Shown one piece after another: positions 43,393 through 51,451 of a stretch of 64,000 nucleotides of DNA. This DNA is from DASSJF01 sp035280345 (lineage in GTDB: Bacteria; Sysuimicrobiota; Sysuimicrobiia; Sysuimicrobiales; Segetimicrobiaceae), in the NCBI GenBank assembly GCA_035280345.1, contig DATEGA010000074.1:1-64000 (forward strand), given 5' to 3'. A program made the position numbers and the translations under genes. The notes under the pieces are model-generated. The model was given only the letters and a program-made list of their open reading frames with translations, was not told the DNA's origin and did not search any database. Within the stretch, counting starts at the first letter, position 1; each line of letters opens with the position of its first letter.

Positions 43393-44310
43393 GTGGAACG
43401 CTACGTCGCGCGGCGGCTGCTCGAGGCGGTGCTCGTGCTATTTGGGATCTCCGCGGTCGCATTTGCGCTGACACACGTGATCGGCGATCCGGTGGTCCTA
43501 CTGCTGCCGTTTCAGGCCGGTCCGGCCCAGGTGGCCGAAATGCGCCACATCCTCGGGCTGGACCGGCCGCTCCCCGTGCAGTACCTGGCGTTCTTGGCCG
43601 CCGCGCTGCACGGCGACTTCGGACTCTCAGTCAGGCAGAACACGCCGGCGCTCGGCCTGGTGCTCGACCGCGTGCCGGCGACGGCGGAGCTCGCGTCGAC
43701 TGCGCTTGTCATCGCCGTCGGCCTGGCGGTGCCCCTCGGCATCGCGGCCGCCCTCCACCGCCGGCGCGCCGTCGACCGCGTGGCGCTCCTCTTCTCGATG
43801 CTCGGCCAATCGATGCCGACGTTCTGGCTCGGCCTACAGGCGATTCTGCTGTTCGGGGTCGTGCTGCGGTGGTTTCCGACGGGCGGCATGGGTGGTTTCC
43901 GCCATCTCGTGCTGCCGGCCGTGGTCCTCGGCATCTTCTCCGCCGCGGGCATCCTCCGCCTCACGCGGACGTCGATGCTGGACATCATCTCCGAAGACTA
44001 TCTGCGCACCGCCCGCGCGAAGGGCCTGCGCGAAGCGGCCGTCGTCGGCCGCCACGCGTTACGCAACGCGAGCCTGCCCATCGTGACCTGGATCGGACTC
44101 GAGCTCGGCACCCTGCTGGGCGGCGCGGTCGTCACCGAAACCGTTTTCGCCTGGCCCGGTATGGGCCGGCTGGCGGTACAGGCGATTTTCGCGCGCGACA
44201 TCCCGGTGGTTCAGGCCGTGGTGCTCTTCGCGGCGTCGATCTTCGTCACGGCCACGTTCTGCACGGACATGCTCTATGCGTGGCTGGACCCGAGGATCCA
44301 CTATCAATGA
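43393..44310 (+). CDS. DppB-type permease (system 5)
   Basis: A 305-residue DppB permease close in sequence to system 4: YVARRLLEAVLVLFGISAVAFAL start, RHILGLDRPLPVQYLAFLAAALHGDFG, EAA loop RTARAKGLREAAVVGRHALRNA near 206, ETVFAWPGMGRLAVQAIFARDIP near 248 and DMLYAWLDPRIHYQ at the end. GTG start without a strong ribosome binding site, 28 bases after the binder. Its TGA overlaps the DppC start (ATGA). Confidence 0.92.
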   Translation: MERYVARRLLEAVLVLFGISAVAFALTHVIGDPVVLLLPFQAGPAQVAEMRHILGLDRPLPVQYLAFLAAALHGDFGLSVRQNTPALGLVLDRVPATAELASTALVIAVGLAVPLGIAAALHRRRAVDRVALLFSMLGQSMPTFWLGLQAILLFGVVLRWFPTGGMGGFRHLVLPAVVLGIFSAAGILRLTRTSMLDIISEDYLRTARAKGLREAAVVGRHALRNASLPIVTWIGLELGTLLGGAVVTETVFAWPGMGRLAVQAIFARDIPVVQAVVLFAASIFVTATFCTDMLYAWLDPRIHYQ

Positions 44311-45215
44311 TGGCCTCCGCGAGCGTGCTCGCCGCCGCGCCGGGCCGGCGCCCGCCCTGGTGGCCGATCTGGCTCGCCGCGACGCGCGATCCGGGCGTGT
44401 GGGTCGGTGCCGGCATGTTCACGGGCGTCGTCCTCCTCGCGGCGCTGGCGCCGCTGCTCGCGCCGATGGACCCCGGGGCGCAGGATATCGTCCACCGGCT
44501 GCTGCCGCCGATGTCCGCCGCCGCGGGGCATCGCTTCTGGCTCGGCACGGACCAGCTGGGCCGCGACCTGTTGAGCCGCATCATCTTTGGCTCGCGCATC
44601 TCGCTGCTCGTGGGCCTGAGCGCGGTGGCGATCTCCGCACTGGTTGGGACGGCAATCGGCGTAGCGAGCGGCTACGCGGGTCGCGGATGGGACGATCTGC
44701 TGATGCGCATCACGGACGTCCAGCTCGCGTTCCCGTCGATTCTGCTGAGCCTCGCGATCGTGGCGATGCTCGGCGCCGGCGTGCGCAACCTGATCGCGGT
44801 GCTCGCACTCTCCGGGTGGGTCGGCTACGCGCGCGTCACGCGCAGCCGCGTGCTCGGCATCCGCCGGCTGGAGTACATCGACGCGGCAAGGACGATGGGC
44901 GCGCGCGATGGCCGGATCGTCGTCCGGCACGTTGTACCGAACGTCGTGCCGTCCGTGGTCACGATCGCGAGCTTCTCGCTCGGCGGCATGATCACGTCGG
45001 AGGCGGCGCTCACGTTCCTCGGCCTCGGCATCCCGTCCAACATTCCCAGCTGGGGCGGGATGCTGACCGACGGCGCGCAGTATCTCTCGGTGGCCTGGTG
45101 GCTGGCCACGTTTCCCGGGGCCGCGATCATGCTGACCGTCCTGGCCACGAATCTCATCGGCGATTGGCTCCGCGACGTGCTGGATCCGCGCGCGGAGTCG
45201 GGCGCAGCCCGCTGA
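44307..45215 (+). CDS. DppC-type permease (system 5)
   Basis: A 302-residue DppC permease. FWLGTDQLGRDLLSRIIFGSR near 77, EAA loop DAARTMGARDGRIVVRHVVPN near 193, TFLGLGIPSNIPSWG near 240, end NLIGDWLRDVLDPRAESGAAR. Two ATG codons in tandem (44307, 44310): the first overlaps the DppB stop and is used here, which fits coupling. The amidohydrolase gene follows after 11 bases, with GGAGG close to the DppC stop. Confidence 0.92.
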   Translation: MMASASVLAAAPGRRPPWWPIWLAATRDPGVWVGAGMFTGVVLLAALAPLLAPMDPGAQDIVHRLLPPMSAAAGHRFWLGTDQLGRDLLSRIIFGSRISLLVGLSAVAISALVGTAIGVASGYAGRGWDDLLMRITDVQLAFPSILLSLAIVAMLGAGVRNLIAVLALSGWVGYARVTRSRVLGIRRLEYIDAARTMGARDGRIVVRHVVPNVVPSVVTIASFSLGGMITSEAALTFLGLGIPSNIPSWGGMLTDGAQYLSVAWWLATFPGAAIMLTVLATNLIGDWLRDVLDPRAESGAAR

Positions 45216-45226
45216 CGGAGGCGATC

Positions 45227-46429
45227 ATGACGACGATCAACCAGTGCCGCATTATCCCGATGGACGGTCCGGTGATCGACAAGGGCGCGATCCAGATCGA
45301 GGGCACGACCATCACGGCGATCCTGCCGAAGCCGGTCGCAGCCACGGGCCCCGGCGTGCTGGACGCCGCCGGGCTCACCGCGATTCCCGGCATGGGCCAG
45401 ATGCACGGCCACTTCACCGCCTATATGCACACCATGGACACCGCGCCGGTGAACGCCCAGCCCCACACGCTCAAGGCGATTCAGGCCACCGCGTTCGCCC
45501 GGAACGCGCTCAACGCCGGCATCACAATGTGGCGGGACGTGGGCGGCCACGCCCACATCGACCTGCAGCTGAAGAAGGCGATCAACCTCGGCCTGGTGCC
45601 CGGGCCGCGGATGCAGGCCGCCGGGCGGTGGCTCGGCGCACCGGGCGGCCACGGGACCGGGCTGATCGAGGAGATCGCCGGGGTCGACGCGCTGCGCCGC
45701 GCCGTGCGCGAGCAGATCGACGCGGGCGCCGACGGCATCAAGCTGGTCGCGAGCGGCGGCGTCATGCAGGCGTCGGAGAACCCGTTCGGTATGGAATTCA
45801 GCGAGGAGGAGATCCGCGCCGCGGTCAACGACGCGCACGCGGCCGGGAAATGGGTGGCGGTGCACTCGCATCCGGCCGCGGTCACCCGCGTCGCGCTCAG
45901 CGCGGGGGTGGAAACGATCGAGCACGCGACCGAGATGCCCGACGACGTGATCGAGCTGTTGCTGAAGCGCGGGGCGTGTATCGTGCCGACGTTCGCGGCG
46001 TACTGGAAGCTGTCGCGCGAGGGACATGAGATCGGACTCGACGACGGCCTCGTCGACCTCGCGAACCGGGTGTGGGACCGGAAGATGGAGTATTTCATGC
46101 GGGCGGCCAAGGCCGGCGTCAAGTTCGCGACGGGCACGGACACCGGCGCGCCGCGGGTCTTCCCTCACGACCTGGCGCTCGAACTGGAGTTGATGGTCCA
46201 GGTCGGACTGACGCCGGAGCAGACGCTGCGGGCCGCCACGGTGGCCTGCGCGGAGATCCTCGGGTGGTCCGACAAACTGGGCACGCTGACGCCCGGCAAG
46301 GAGGCCGACGTTGTCCTGCTCGAGGGCAATCCGCTTCAGAACATCAGCGCTGCGCGGCGCGTCCGGCATGTCTACAAGGCGGGTGTGCACTACACGCCGG
46401 AGCCACCGGTGCCGCCACTCCCCTGGTAA
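45227..46429 (+). CDS. Amidohydrolase (imidazolonepropionase/prolidase-like)
   Basis: A 400-residue amidohydrolase-superfamily enzyme with a dinuclear-type metal site: HxH at MHGHF (His60, His62), the Lys that is usually carboxylated in GIKLVASGG (Lys172), AVHSH (His213/His215), TIEHATEM (His233) and GTDTGAP with the Asp near 311. Family members hydrolyse dipeptides (Xaa-Pro), imidazolones, or cyclic amides. The final LTPGKEADVVLLEGNPL is the usual second half of the small beta domain. ATG 45227 is preferred because it begins the family N-terminus; upstream is out-of-frame DppC sequence. It follows the system 5 permeases, so its substrate is probably imported by that system (inference). Confidence 0.9.
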   Translation: MTTINQCRIIPMDGPVIDKGAIQIEGTTITAILPKPVAATGPGVLDAAGLTAIPGMGQMHGHFTAYMHTMDTAPVNAQPHTLKAIQATAFARNALNAGITMWRDVGGHAHIDLQLKKAINLGLVPGPRMQAAGRWLGAPGGHGTGLIEEIAGVDALRRAVREQIDAGADGIKLVASGGVMQASENPFGMEFSEEEIRAAVNDAHAAGKWVAVHSHPAAVTRVALSAGVETIEHATEMPDDVIELLLKRGACIVPTFAAYWKLSREGHEIGLDDGLVDLANRVWDRKMEYFMRAAKAGVKFATGTDTGAPRVFPHDLALELELMVQVGLTPEQTLRAATVACAEILGWSDKLGTLTPGKEADVVLLEGNPLQNISAARRVRHVYKAGVHYTPEPPVPPLPW

Positions 46430-46444
46430 GAATGATGTAAGAAC

Positions 46445-46475
46445 CGGCGCCTTCAAATCCCAGCGGAAGACGCCG
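46445..46475 (+). other. Small imperfect hairpin after the amidohydrolase gene
   Basis: CGGCGCCTTC (46445-46454) and GAAGACGCCG (46466-46475) pair over nine of ten positions (one internal C/A mismatch) with an 11-base loop. It lies in the 92-base gap before the desuccinylase-like gene. There is no T-tract, so it is at most a weak processing or pausing element. Confidence 0.35.
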
Positions 46476-46501
46476 CGGCACTCCAATCAAGGAGGCACGC
46501 A

Positions 46502-46525
46502 ATGGATTGGATCGAGCGACAATGA
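46502..46525 (+). CDS. Seven-residue leader mini-ORF coupled to the next gene (candidate)
   Basis: ATG at 46502 has the best ribosome binding site in the gap (GGAGG at 46491-46495) and reads MDWIERQ before a TGA at 46523-46525 that overlaps the ATG of the desuccinylase-like gene as ATGA. The main gene has no good site of its own, so ribosomes finishing this peptide could re-initiate there. It may equally be chance, with the main gene starting at the in-frame TTG 46507. Confidence 0.35.
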   Translation: MDWIERQ

Positions 46526-47505
46526 ATCCCGCCTCCCCGGTCTTCGATCCGGCCGGCGCCAAGCGGGGCCGGACCGTTTGGAAGCGGTGGCGCCCCATTC
46601 CGGCCGACGCGTCCAGCGAAGTGGAGGTCGCGATCGTCACGGGCGCCGAGCCGGGCCCCACGCTGTGGCTGGAAGGCACGATCCACGGTAACGAGATCGA
46701 CTCGGCGATCTTCGTCCAGAAGCTGATCCAGGCGGCCGATCCGTCTCGCCTGCGCGGCACTATCATCGCCGTCCCTGTGGTCAACAACGCGGCGTTTGTC
46801 GCCTGCCAGCGCGACAGCCCGGCAGACGGCAAGGACACGAACCGGCTCTTCCCCGGCCGCGCCGACGGCTCGTACAGCGAGCGGTTGGCGGACGCGATCC
46901 GCGCCTCGATCGAGCAGCACGCGGACTACGTGATCGACGTGCACTCGTCGACGGAGACGTTCCTGGCGCTCTCGCACGCGCTGTACTTCGCGTCGAGCAC
47001 CGACGTCTCGCGGCAGTCTCAGGCGTTCGCGCGGCGCGCCTGGGTGGACGTGATTTGGGAAAGCTCGGGCGATTACATGGCGAGCGCCCTGTATTGCTGG
47101 ACGGTGCAGCACGACATCCCCACTGCGCTGCTCGACGTCGGCGATCTGGATGTGGCTCCCGGGCTCGAAGCTTCGATGGCGGGAGGGTTCAACATGCTCG
47201 CGTTCGCCGGGATAGCGCCCACGCCGGCCCAGGGCACCCGCGAACCGTACACCGTTCTGGACCCGCGGTGGGTGCTGGCGGACCGCGCCGGCATCGTGGT
47301 CCAGTACGTGACCCCCGGCTCGCGTGTCAACCGAGGCGCGAAGCTGTTCGACGTGCTCGACACGAAAGGTAACGTCGTCCACACGGGCGTGAGTCCGGTT
47401 GACAATGGGCTGGTGCTGACGACACGGCGCCTCAAACGGGTCGGCGAGGGGGACTGGGTGATCTCGCTCGGCGCCGTCACGCACGACCCCGGCAGCCTCG
47501 CGTGA
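46522..47505 (+). CDS. Succinylglutamate desuccinylase/aspartoacylase family zinc hydrolase (second copy)
   Basis: A 327-residue relative of the protein at 35862. Zinc motifs are GTIHGNE (His55, Glu58) and IDVHSST (His141). The place where the first copy has VAEAGG reads LLDVGDLD here, so the usual catalytic glutamate may be an aspartate. DGKDTNRLFPG at 102-112 is a substrate-loop motif shared with the first copy. A barrel domain ends the protein (GIVVQYVTPGSRVNRGAKLF). ATG 46522 overlaps the end of a mini-ORF; TTG 46507 is an alternative. It follows the system 5 transporter and amidohydrolase and precedes a polyamine-type ABC system. Confidence 0.86.
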   Translation: MNPASPVFDPAGAKRGRTVWKRWRPIPADASSEVEVAIVTGAEPGPTLWLEGTIHGNEIDSAIFVQKLIQAADPSRLRGTIIAVPVVNNAAFVACQRDSPADGKDTNRLFPGRADGSYSERLADAIRASIEQHADYVIDVHSSTETFLALSHALYFASSTDVSRQSQAFARRAWVDVIWESSGDYMASALYCWTVQHDIPTALLDVGDLDVAPGLEASMAGGFNMLAFAGIAPTPAQGTREPYTVLDPRWVLADRAGIVVQYVTPGSRVNRGAKLFDVLDTKGNVVHTGVSPVDNGLVLTTRRLKRVGEGDWVISLGAVTHDPGSLA

Positions 47506-47541
47506 CCAAAAGAGTTCAATAACAACGGAGGTGCAACCGAC

Positions 47542-48633
47542 ATGCGGAACGATGTAACACGATTGCTCCGGCTCGTGATCGGGCTCGTCGCGCTCGCGGG
47601 ACTCGTGGCGGCGGGGCTCTGCGGCGGGACGCTGTCCCAGGCCGCCGAGGCGGTCCATCTCAACTTCCTCATTCCGGAAGGCCCGGGGCAGGATGTCGCG
47701 TCGCGCGCGGCCGTGGCTGTGTATGAAAAGGAACACCCGAATGTCACCGTCACGATTGTGGCCGGCAGCAACGCCAACTATTACCCGAAGATGCTCGCCG
47801 CGATGCAGACGACCCCGGATCAGCCGCTGTTCAACATGGCGTACATCAACGCGCCGACGTGGCCGAAGGGTTACGCCGCGGACATGTGGCTGCCGATTGA
47901 CACCGCCCGCGCACCCAACGTTCTCCACGTGCTGAAGCCGTACCGGCGACCGCAGGACAAAGGCGCGGGCGTCGGCATCGTACTGATCGGGCTCCTGTAC
48001 AACCAGAACTACGTCAAGACGCCGCCCACGTCGTGGACGGACCTGTGGGCGAATCCCACATTCAAGCACAAAGTCGTGCTGTTCGATTACCTCTGGGAGT
48101 ACAACGGCCTCGTGATGGCGGCGAGGCTCAACGGAGGCAGCGAGACCAACATCGAGCCGGGCATCCGCGTTTGGAGCCAGCACACCGATCAGATTCGCGC
48201 GCTGATCACCTCGACCGACCAAATGCAGAACCTGCTCCAGACCGGCGACGCGTGGCTGACGGCGTGGCCGAAGGCCAACCAAGCGGTCTGGGCCAAGCAG
48301 GGGTTGCCGTTCGCGTTCGCGGTGCCGAGGGAAGGCGCGATCGCGTTCCCTCTGTACCTGACGGTCGTCAAGGGCTCATCGCCGGTCCAAGTGCGCGCCG
48401 CGCAGGACATCATTAACCTCTTGTTGAGTTCGTATTACCAGGGCCTGTACGCCGCCAGTAGCTACACCTCTCCTGTATCGGACGAAGTTCGGGTTCCGGC
48501 AGCGTTGGCCAACGACCCCGCGTTCAGCCAGGGCGTCCTAAGCAAAGCGATCCTGTTGGACGAAGCGGCGATCGCGTCGAACACCGCGAATTATACAAGG
48601 CTGTGGAACGCCCAGGTGAAATCCAAACTGTAG
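47542..48633 (+). CDS. PotD/family-1-like extracellular solute-binding protein
   Basis: A 363-residue periplasmic binder of the PotD/iron/thiamine type, not the family-5 type. N-terminal Sec signal of about 35 residues (LLRLVIGLVALAGLVAAGL, cut near SQAAEA); the single cysteine there lacks the lipobox context. Body: VAVYEKEHPNVTVTIVAG, PTSWTDLWANPTFKHKV near 155 and an extended C-terminal helical region. CGGAGGTG precedes the ATG. With the following ATPase and fused permease it forms a complete, self-contained importer, the only one in the window. The substrate could be a polyamine, an amino-acid derivative or a metal complex. Confidence 0.87.
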   Translation: MRNDVTRLLRLVIGLVALAGLVAAGLCGGTLSQAAEAVHLNFLIPEGPGQDVASRAAVAVYEKEHPNVTVTIVAGSNANYYPKMLAAMQTTPDQPLFNMAYINAPTWPKGYAADMWLPIDTARAPNVLHVLKPYRRPQDKGAGVGIVLIGLLYNQNYVKTPPTSWTDLWANPTFKHKVVLFDYLWEYNGLVMAARLNGGSETNIEPGIRVWSQHTDQIRALITSTDQMQNLLQTGDAWLTAWPKANQAVWAKQGLPFAFAVPREGAIAFPLYLTVVKGSSPVQVRAAQDIINLLLSSYYQGLYAASSYTSPVSDEVRVPAALANDPAFSQGVLSKAILLDEAAIASNTANYTRLWNAQVKSKL

Positions 48634-48647
48634 GCGGCCGCGCGGCG

Positions 48648-49727
48648 GTGACGGAGCGCGTCGACGGCGGCGCGGCCGGCCGTCCCGCCGTCGTCCAGCT
48701 GGAGCAGGTCACAAAGCGGTACGGCTCGGTCCTGGCCGTGGACGATCTCTCGCTGGAAATCAGACCGGGGGAATTCTTCTCGTTGCTGGGGCCGAGTGGC
48801 TGCGGCAAGTCCACAACGTTGAGGATGATCGGCGGCTTCGAGCGTCCGTCCGCCGGCACAATCTTCATCCGCGGGCGGCCGTCGAACGACGTTCCGGCGT
48901 ACAAGCGCGATACTAACATGGTCTTTCAGCAGCTCGCGCTCTTCCCGCACCTCGACGTTTACGAGAATGTCGCTTTCGGGCTACGGGCAAAGCGGGTGGC
49001 CTCGCACCAGATCGGTCCGCGCGTCGAGCGGGCGCTCGAGCTCGTGGCCCTCGGACCGTTCAGGCGCCGCGCCGTACGGTCGCTCTCAGGGGGGCAGCAG
49101 CAGCGCGTCGCGATCGCTCGCGCGCTCGTCAACGAGCCCGCGGTGCTGCTCCTCGACGAGCCCCTCGGCGCGCTGGACCTCAAACTGCGCCTGCAGATGC
49201 AACTGGAGCTCAAGAACCTTCAGCGACGAATCGGCACGACGTTCATCTACGTCACGCACGATCAGATCGAAGCCCTGACGATGTCCGATCGGATCGCGGT
49301 GATGAACGACGGCCGGCTGGAGCAGACCGGTACCGGCCGCGAGATATACGATCGCCCGAAGACTCCGTTCGTCGCGGGCTTCATAGGAGACACCAACCTC
49401 ATCGAGGTGGTCCAGCGCGCACCAGGACGCTACGTGACACCGGACGGCGCACTGACGTTTGCGCTGGGGGACTCAGGCGACCGTACCACCGTCTCGCTGC
49501 GGCCCGAACGGATTCGCGCCGGGGCGCCAGCGAAAGCGTGCGCAGAGCGGACGGCGGGACGCGTCGTCGACGTGGTCTACGTCGGCGCGGACGTCCAGTA
49601 TGTGGTGGCGGCCGGCAATACGCGTCTCACCGTGAAGACCCGCGGCGACCAGGTTTTCGCAGCCGGTGAAGAGGTCGAACTCGGCTGGCAGCCGTCCGAT
49701 CCCGTGGCCGTCGGGGCCCGCCGGTGA
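48648..49727 (+). CDS. PotA/FbpC-type ABC transporter ATPase
   Basis: A 359-residue ABC ATPase: Walker A GPSGCGKST at 48-56, Q-loop FQQLALFPHLDV, signature LSGGQQQR near 146, Walker B AVLLLDEPLGALD near 166, H-loop VTHDQIEALT near 200, then a TOBE domain from about 280 (SLRPERIRAG). GTG at 48648 is chosen; GTG at 48603 is in frame and would overlap the binder gene by 31 bases. Its stop overlaps the fused permease start (GTGA). It is the only transporter ATPase in the window. By family it should serve the PotD-like system, not the DppBC-type permeases. Confidence 0.93.
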   Translation: MTERVDGGAAGRPAVVQLEQVTKRYGSVLAVDDLSLEIRPGEFFSLLGPSGCGKSTTLRMIGGFERPSAGTIFIRGRPSNDVPAYKRDTNMVFQQLALFPHLDVYENVAFGLRAKRVASHQIGPRVERALELVALGPFRRRAVRSLSGGQQQRVAIARALVNEPAVLLLDEPLGALDLKLRLQMQLELKNLQRRIGTTFIYVTHDQIEALTMSDRIAVMNDGRLEQTGTGREIYDRPKTPFVAGFIGDTNLIEVVQRAPGRYVTPDGALTFALGDSGDRTTVSLRPERIRAGAPAKACAERTAGRVVDVVYVGADVQYVVAAGNTRLTVKTRGDQVFAAGEEVELGWQPSDPVAVGARR

Positions 49728-51451
49728 ACGCCGCGGGTACGACGCGCGCCGTGGGTGGGAAGCCGTCGCAGAACGGCGGCAACCGCCTCCGCACGATCGC
49801 CCTGCTGCTGCTGCCGGCGACCGTTCTCATGCTGGTATTCGTGGCGGCGCTCGTCATCCTGCTCTCATACACGCTTCGCCCGTCGGTCACGGTTGCCCAT
49901 CCCCTGACTTTGAATGCCTACGCCCGGTTTCTCAGCGACCCGTACTCTCGTCTGCTCACCCGGAACACTCTCGTATTGGGCGCGGTCGTCACCCTCGGAA
50001 CACTGATCGTGGGCTATCCGACCGCCTACGCGCTGGCGCGCCTGCGGAATCCAGGGCTGGTCCTCGTCGTCTCGCTCGCGTTGTTCTCCCCGCTGCTCGT
50101 CAGCGTCGTGATCCGAGCGTACGGGTGGCTCGTGCTGTTCTCGAACAAAGGATTGATCAATTTCGCGCTTGAGAGGCTGGGCCTCATCCGGGAACCGCTG
50201 CGCCTGTTGTACACTCCCTGGAGCGTCGACGTCTCGCTGATCCACATCCTGATGCCGTTCATGGTCTTTCCGATCTACAGCGTGCTGCGGCAGATCGACG
50301 CGTCCATGGAAGAGGCCGCGGAAGACCTTGGCAGCGGACCGTGGCAGACCTTCCGGCGCGTAACCTGGCCGCTGAGTTTGCCGGGCGTCATTGCGGGCGT
50401 TCAGATCGTATTCAGCCTCTGCATCAGTGCCTACGTGTCGCCGGCTCTGCTCGGCGGCGGGCACGTCCTCGTCCTTGCCCCCGCCATTTACCAGACGACG
50501 ATCGACATCGATTGGCCGCTCGCGGGTGTGATGACGCTTGCGCTTCTCCTACTCTCGCTACTCGTGCTCCTCGCCGTCAACGTCCTCAGCCGGCGGATCT
50601 TCGCGCACGAACAGACGGGGCGCGCGGGGACGGCGCCGGCCTCGTCCCGCCACCCCGCCATTTACGGGTGGCTGGCGCTCGTCGCGGCGTTCATGGTTCT
50701 GCCAATCGCGATCGTCGTCATCGATTCGTTCAACTCGGTCGCCTACAGCGTCTTTCCGCCCCCAGGCGTCTCGCTGCGGTGGTACGAGCATCTCTTCACC
50801 GCGGTCGATTGGCGTCCGGCGCTTCGCAATTCACTGATCGTCGCGTGTTCGGCAAGTGTCATCGCAGTCGGCGCCGGCACGCTCGCCGCCTACGCAATGG
50901 CCCGCTATGTCGCGAAGGGCCGGGAGTTGGTGCGGGTCATCTTCTTCGGGCCGTTCCTCGTGCCGAGGATCGGGATCGGCCTCGCGTTCTTCATCCTGAT
51001 GCTGAAGCTCCGTCTCTACGGCAGCCTACTAAGTCTCGTCGCCGCGCACGCGGTGATCACCCTGCCGTTTGCCGCCGCGATCATGTCCGCGGCCTTCGTA
51101 GCCGTCCCGCGCGTGTTCGAGGAGTCGGCAATGGACCTCGGGGCCGGCCCGGCGCGGACGTTCTTGACGGTCGTGGTGCCGCAGGTCGCGCCGGCGGTGC
51201 TGGTCAGCTTCGTTTTCGTGTTCATCGCGTCGCTCGATGAACTGGAGACCTCGCTGTTTCTCGTGCGTCCAGGGAACCAGACGATCCCAATCGCGATGCT
51301 AACCTACATGTTTCAATACCAGGACCCGACGATCGCCGCTCTTGCCTCGCTCCTCGTCGGCCTATCGGTGTTGGCCGTTGCGGCTGTCGTCGTCTTGATC
51401 CGCCGCGGGCGCGTCGGGAACTCACTCGCGGCATCAGTATCGCAGACATGA
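49724..51451 (+). CDS. Fused PotB-PotC-type ABC permease (two permease domains in one chain)
   Basis: A 575-residue protein with about twelve membrane segments made of two complete BPD_transp_1 domains. Each half has its own EAA loop: EEAAEDLGSGPWQTFRRVTW at 196-215 and EESAMDLGAGPARTFLTVVV at 466-485. The first half resembles PotB (SPLLVSVVIRAYGW), the second PotC (FFGPFLVPRIGIGLAFF). A linker of about 25 residues (291-313) joins them. Fused permeases are known in iron/thiamine transporters (FbpB, ThiP), but the halves here look PotB/PotC-like. GTG start overlaps the ATPase stop; its own stop overlaps the M24 gene. Confidence 0.9.
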   Translation: MNAAGTTRAVGGKPSQNGGNRLRTIALLLLPATVLMLVFVAALVILLSYTLRPSVTVAHPLTLNAYARFLSDPYSRLLTRNTLVLGAVVTLGTLIVGYPTAYALARLRNPGLVLVVSLALFSPLLVSVVIRAYGWLVLFSNKGLINFALERLGLIREPLRLLYTPWSVDVSLIHILMPFMVFPIYSVLRQIDASMEEAAEDLGSGPWQTFRRVTWPLSLPGVIAGVQIVFSLCISAYVSPALLGGGHVLVLAPAIYQTTIDIDWPLAGVMTLALLLLSLLVLLAVNVLSRRIFAHEQTGRAGTAPASSRHPAIYGWLALVAAFMVLPIAIVVIDSFNSVAYSVFPPPGVSLRWYEHLFTAVDWRPALRNSLIVACSASVIAVGAGTLAAYAMARYVAKGRELVRVIFFGPFLVPRIGIGLAFFILMLKLRLYGSLLSLVAAHAVITLPFAAAIMSAAFVAVPRVFEESAMDLGAGPARTFLTVVVPQVAPAVLVSFVFVFIASLDELETSLFLVRPGNQTIPIAMLTYMFQYQDPTIAALASLLVGLSVLAVAAVVVLIRRGRVGNSLAASVSQT

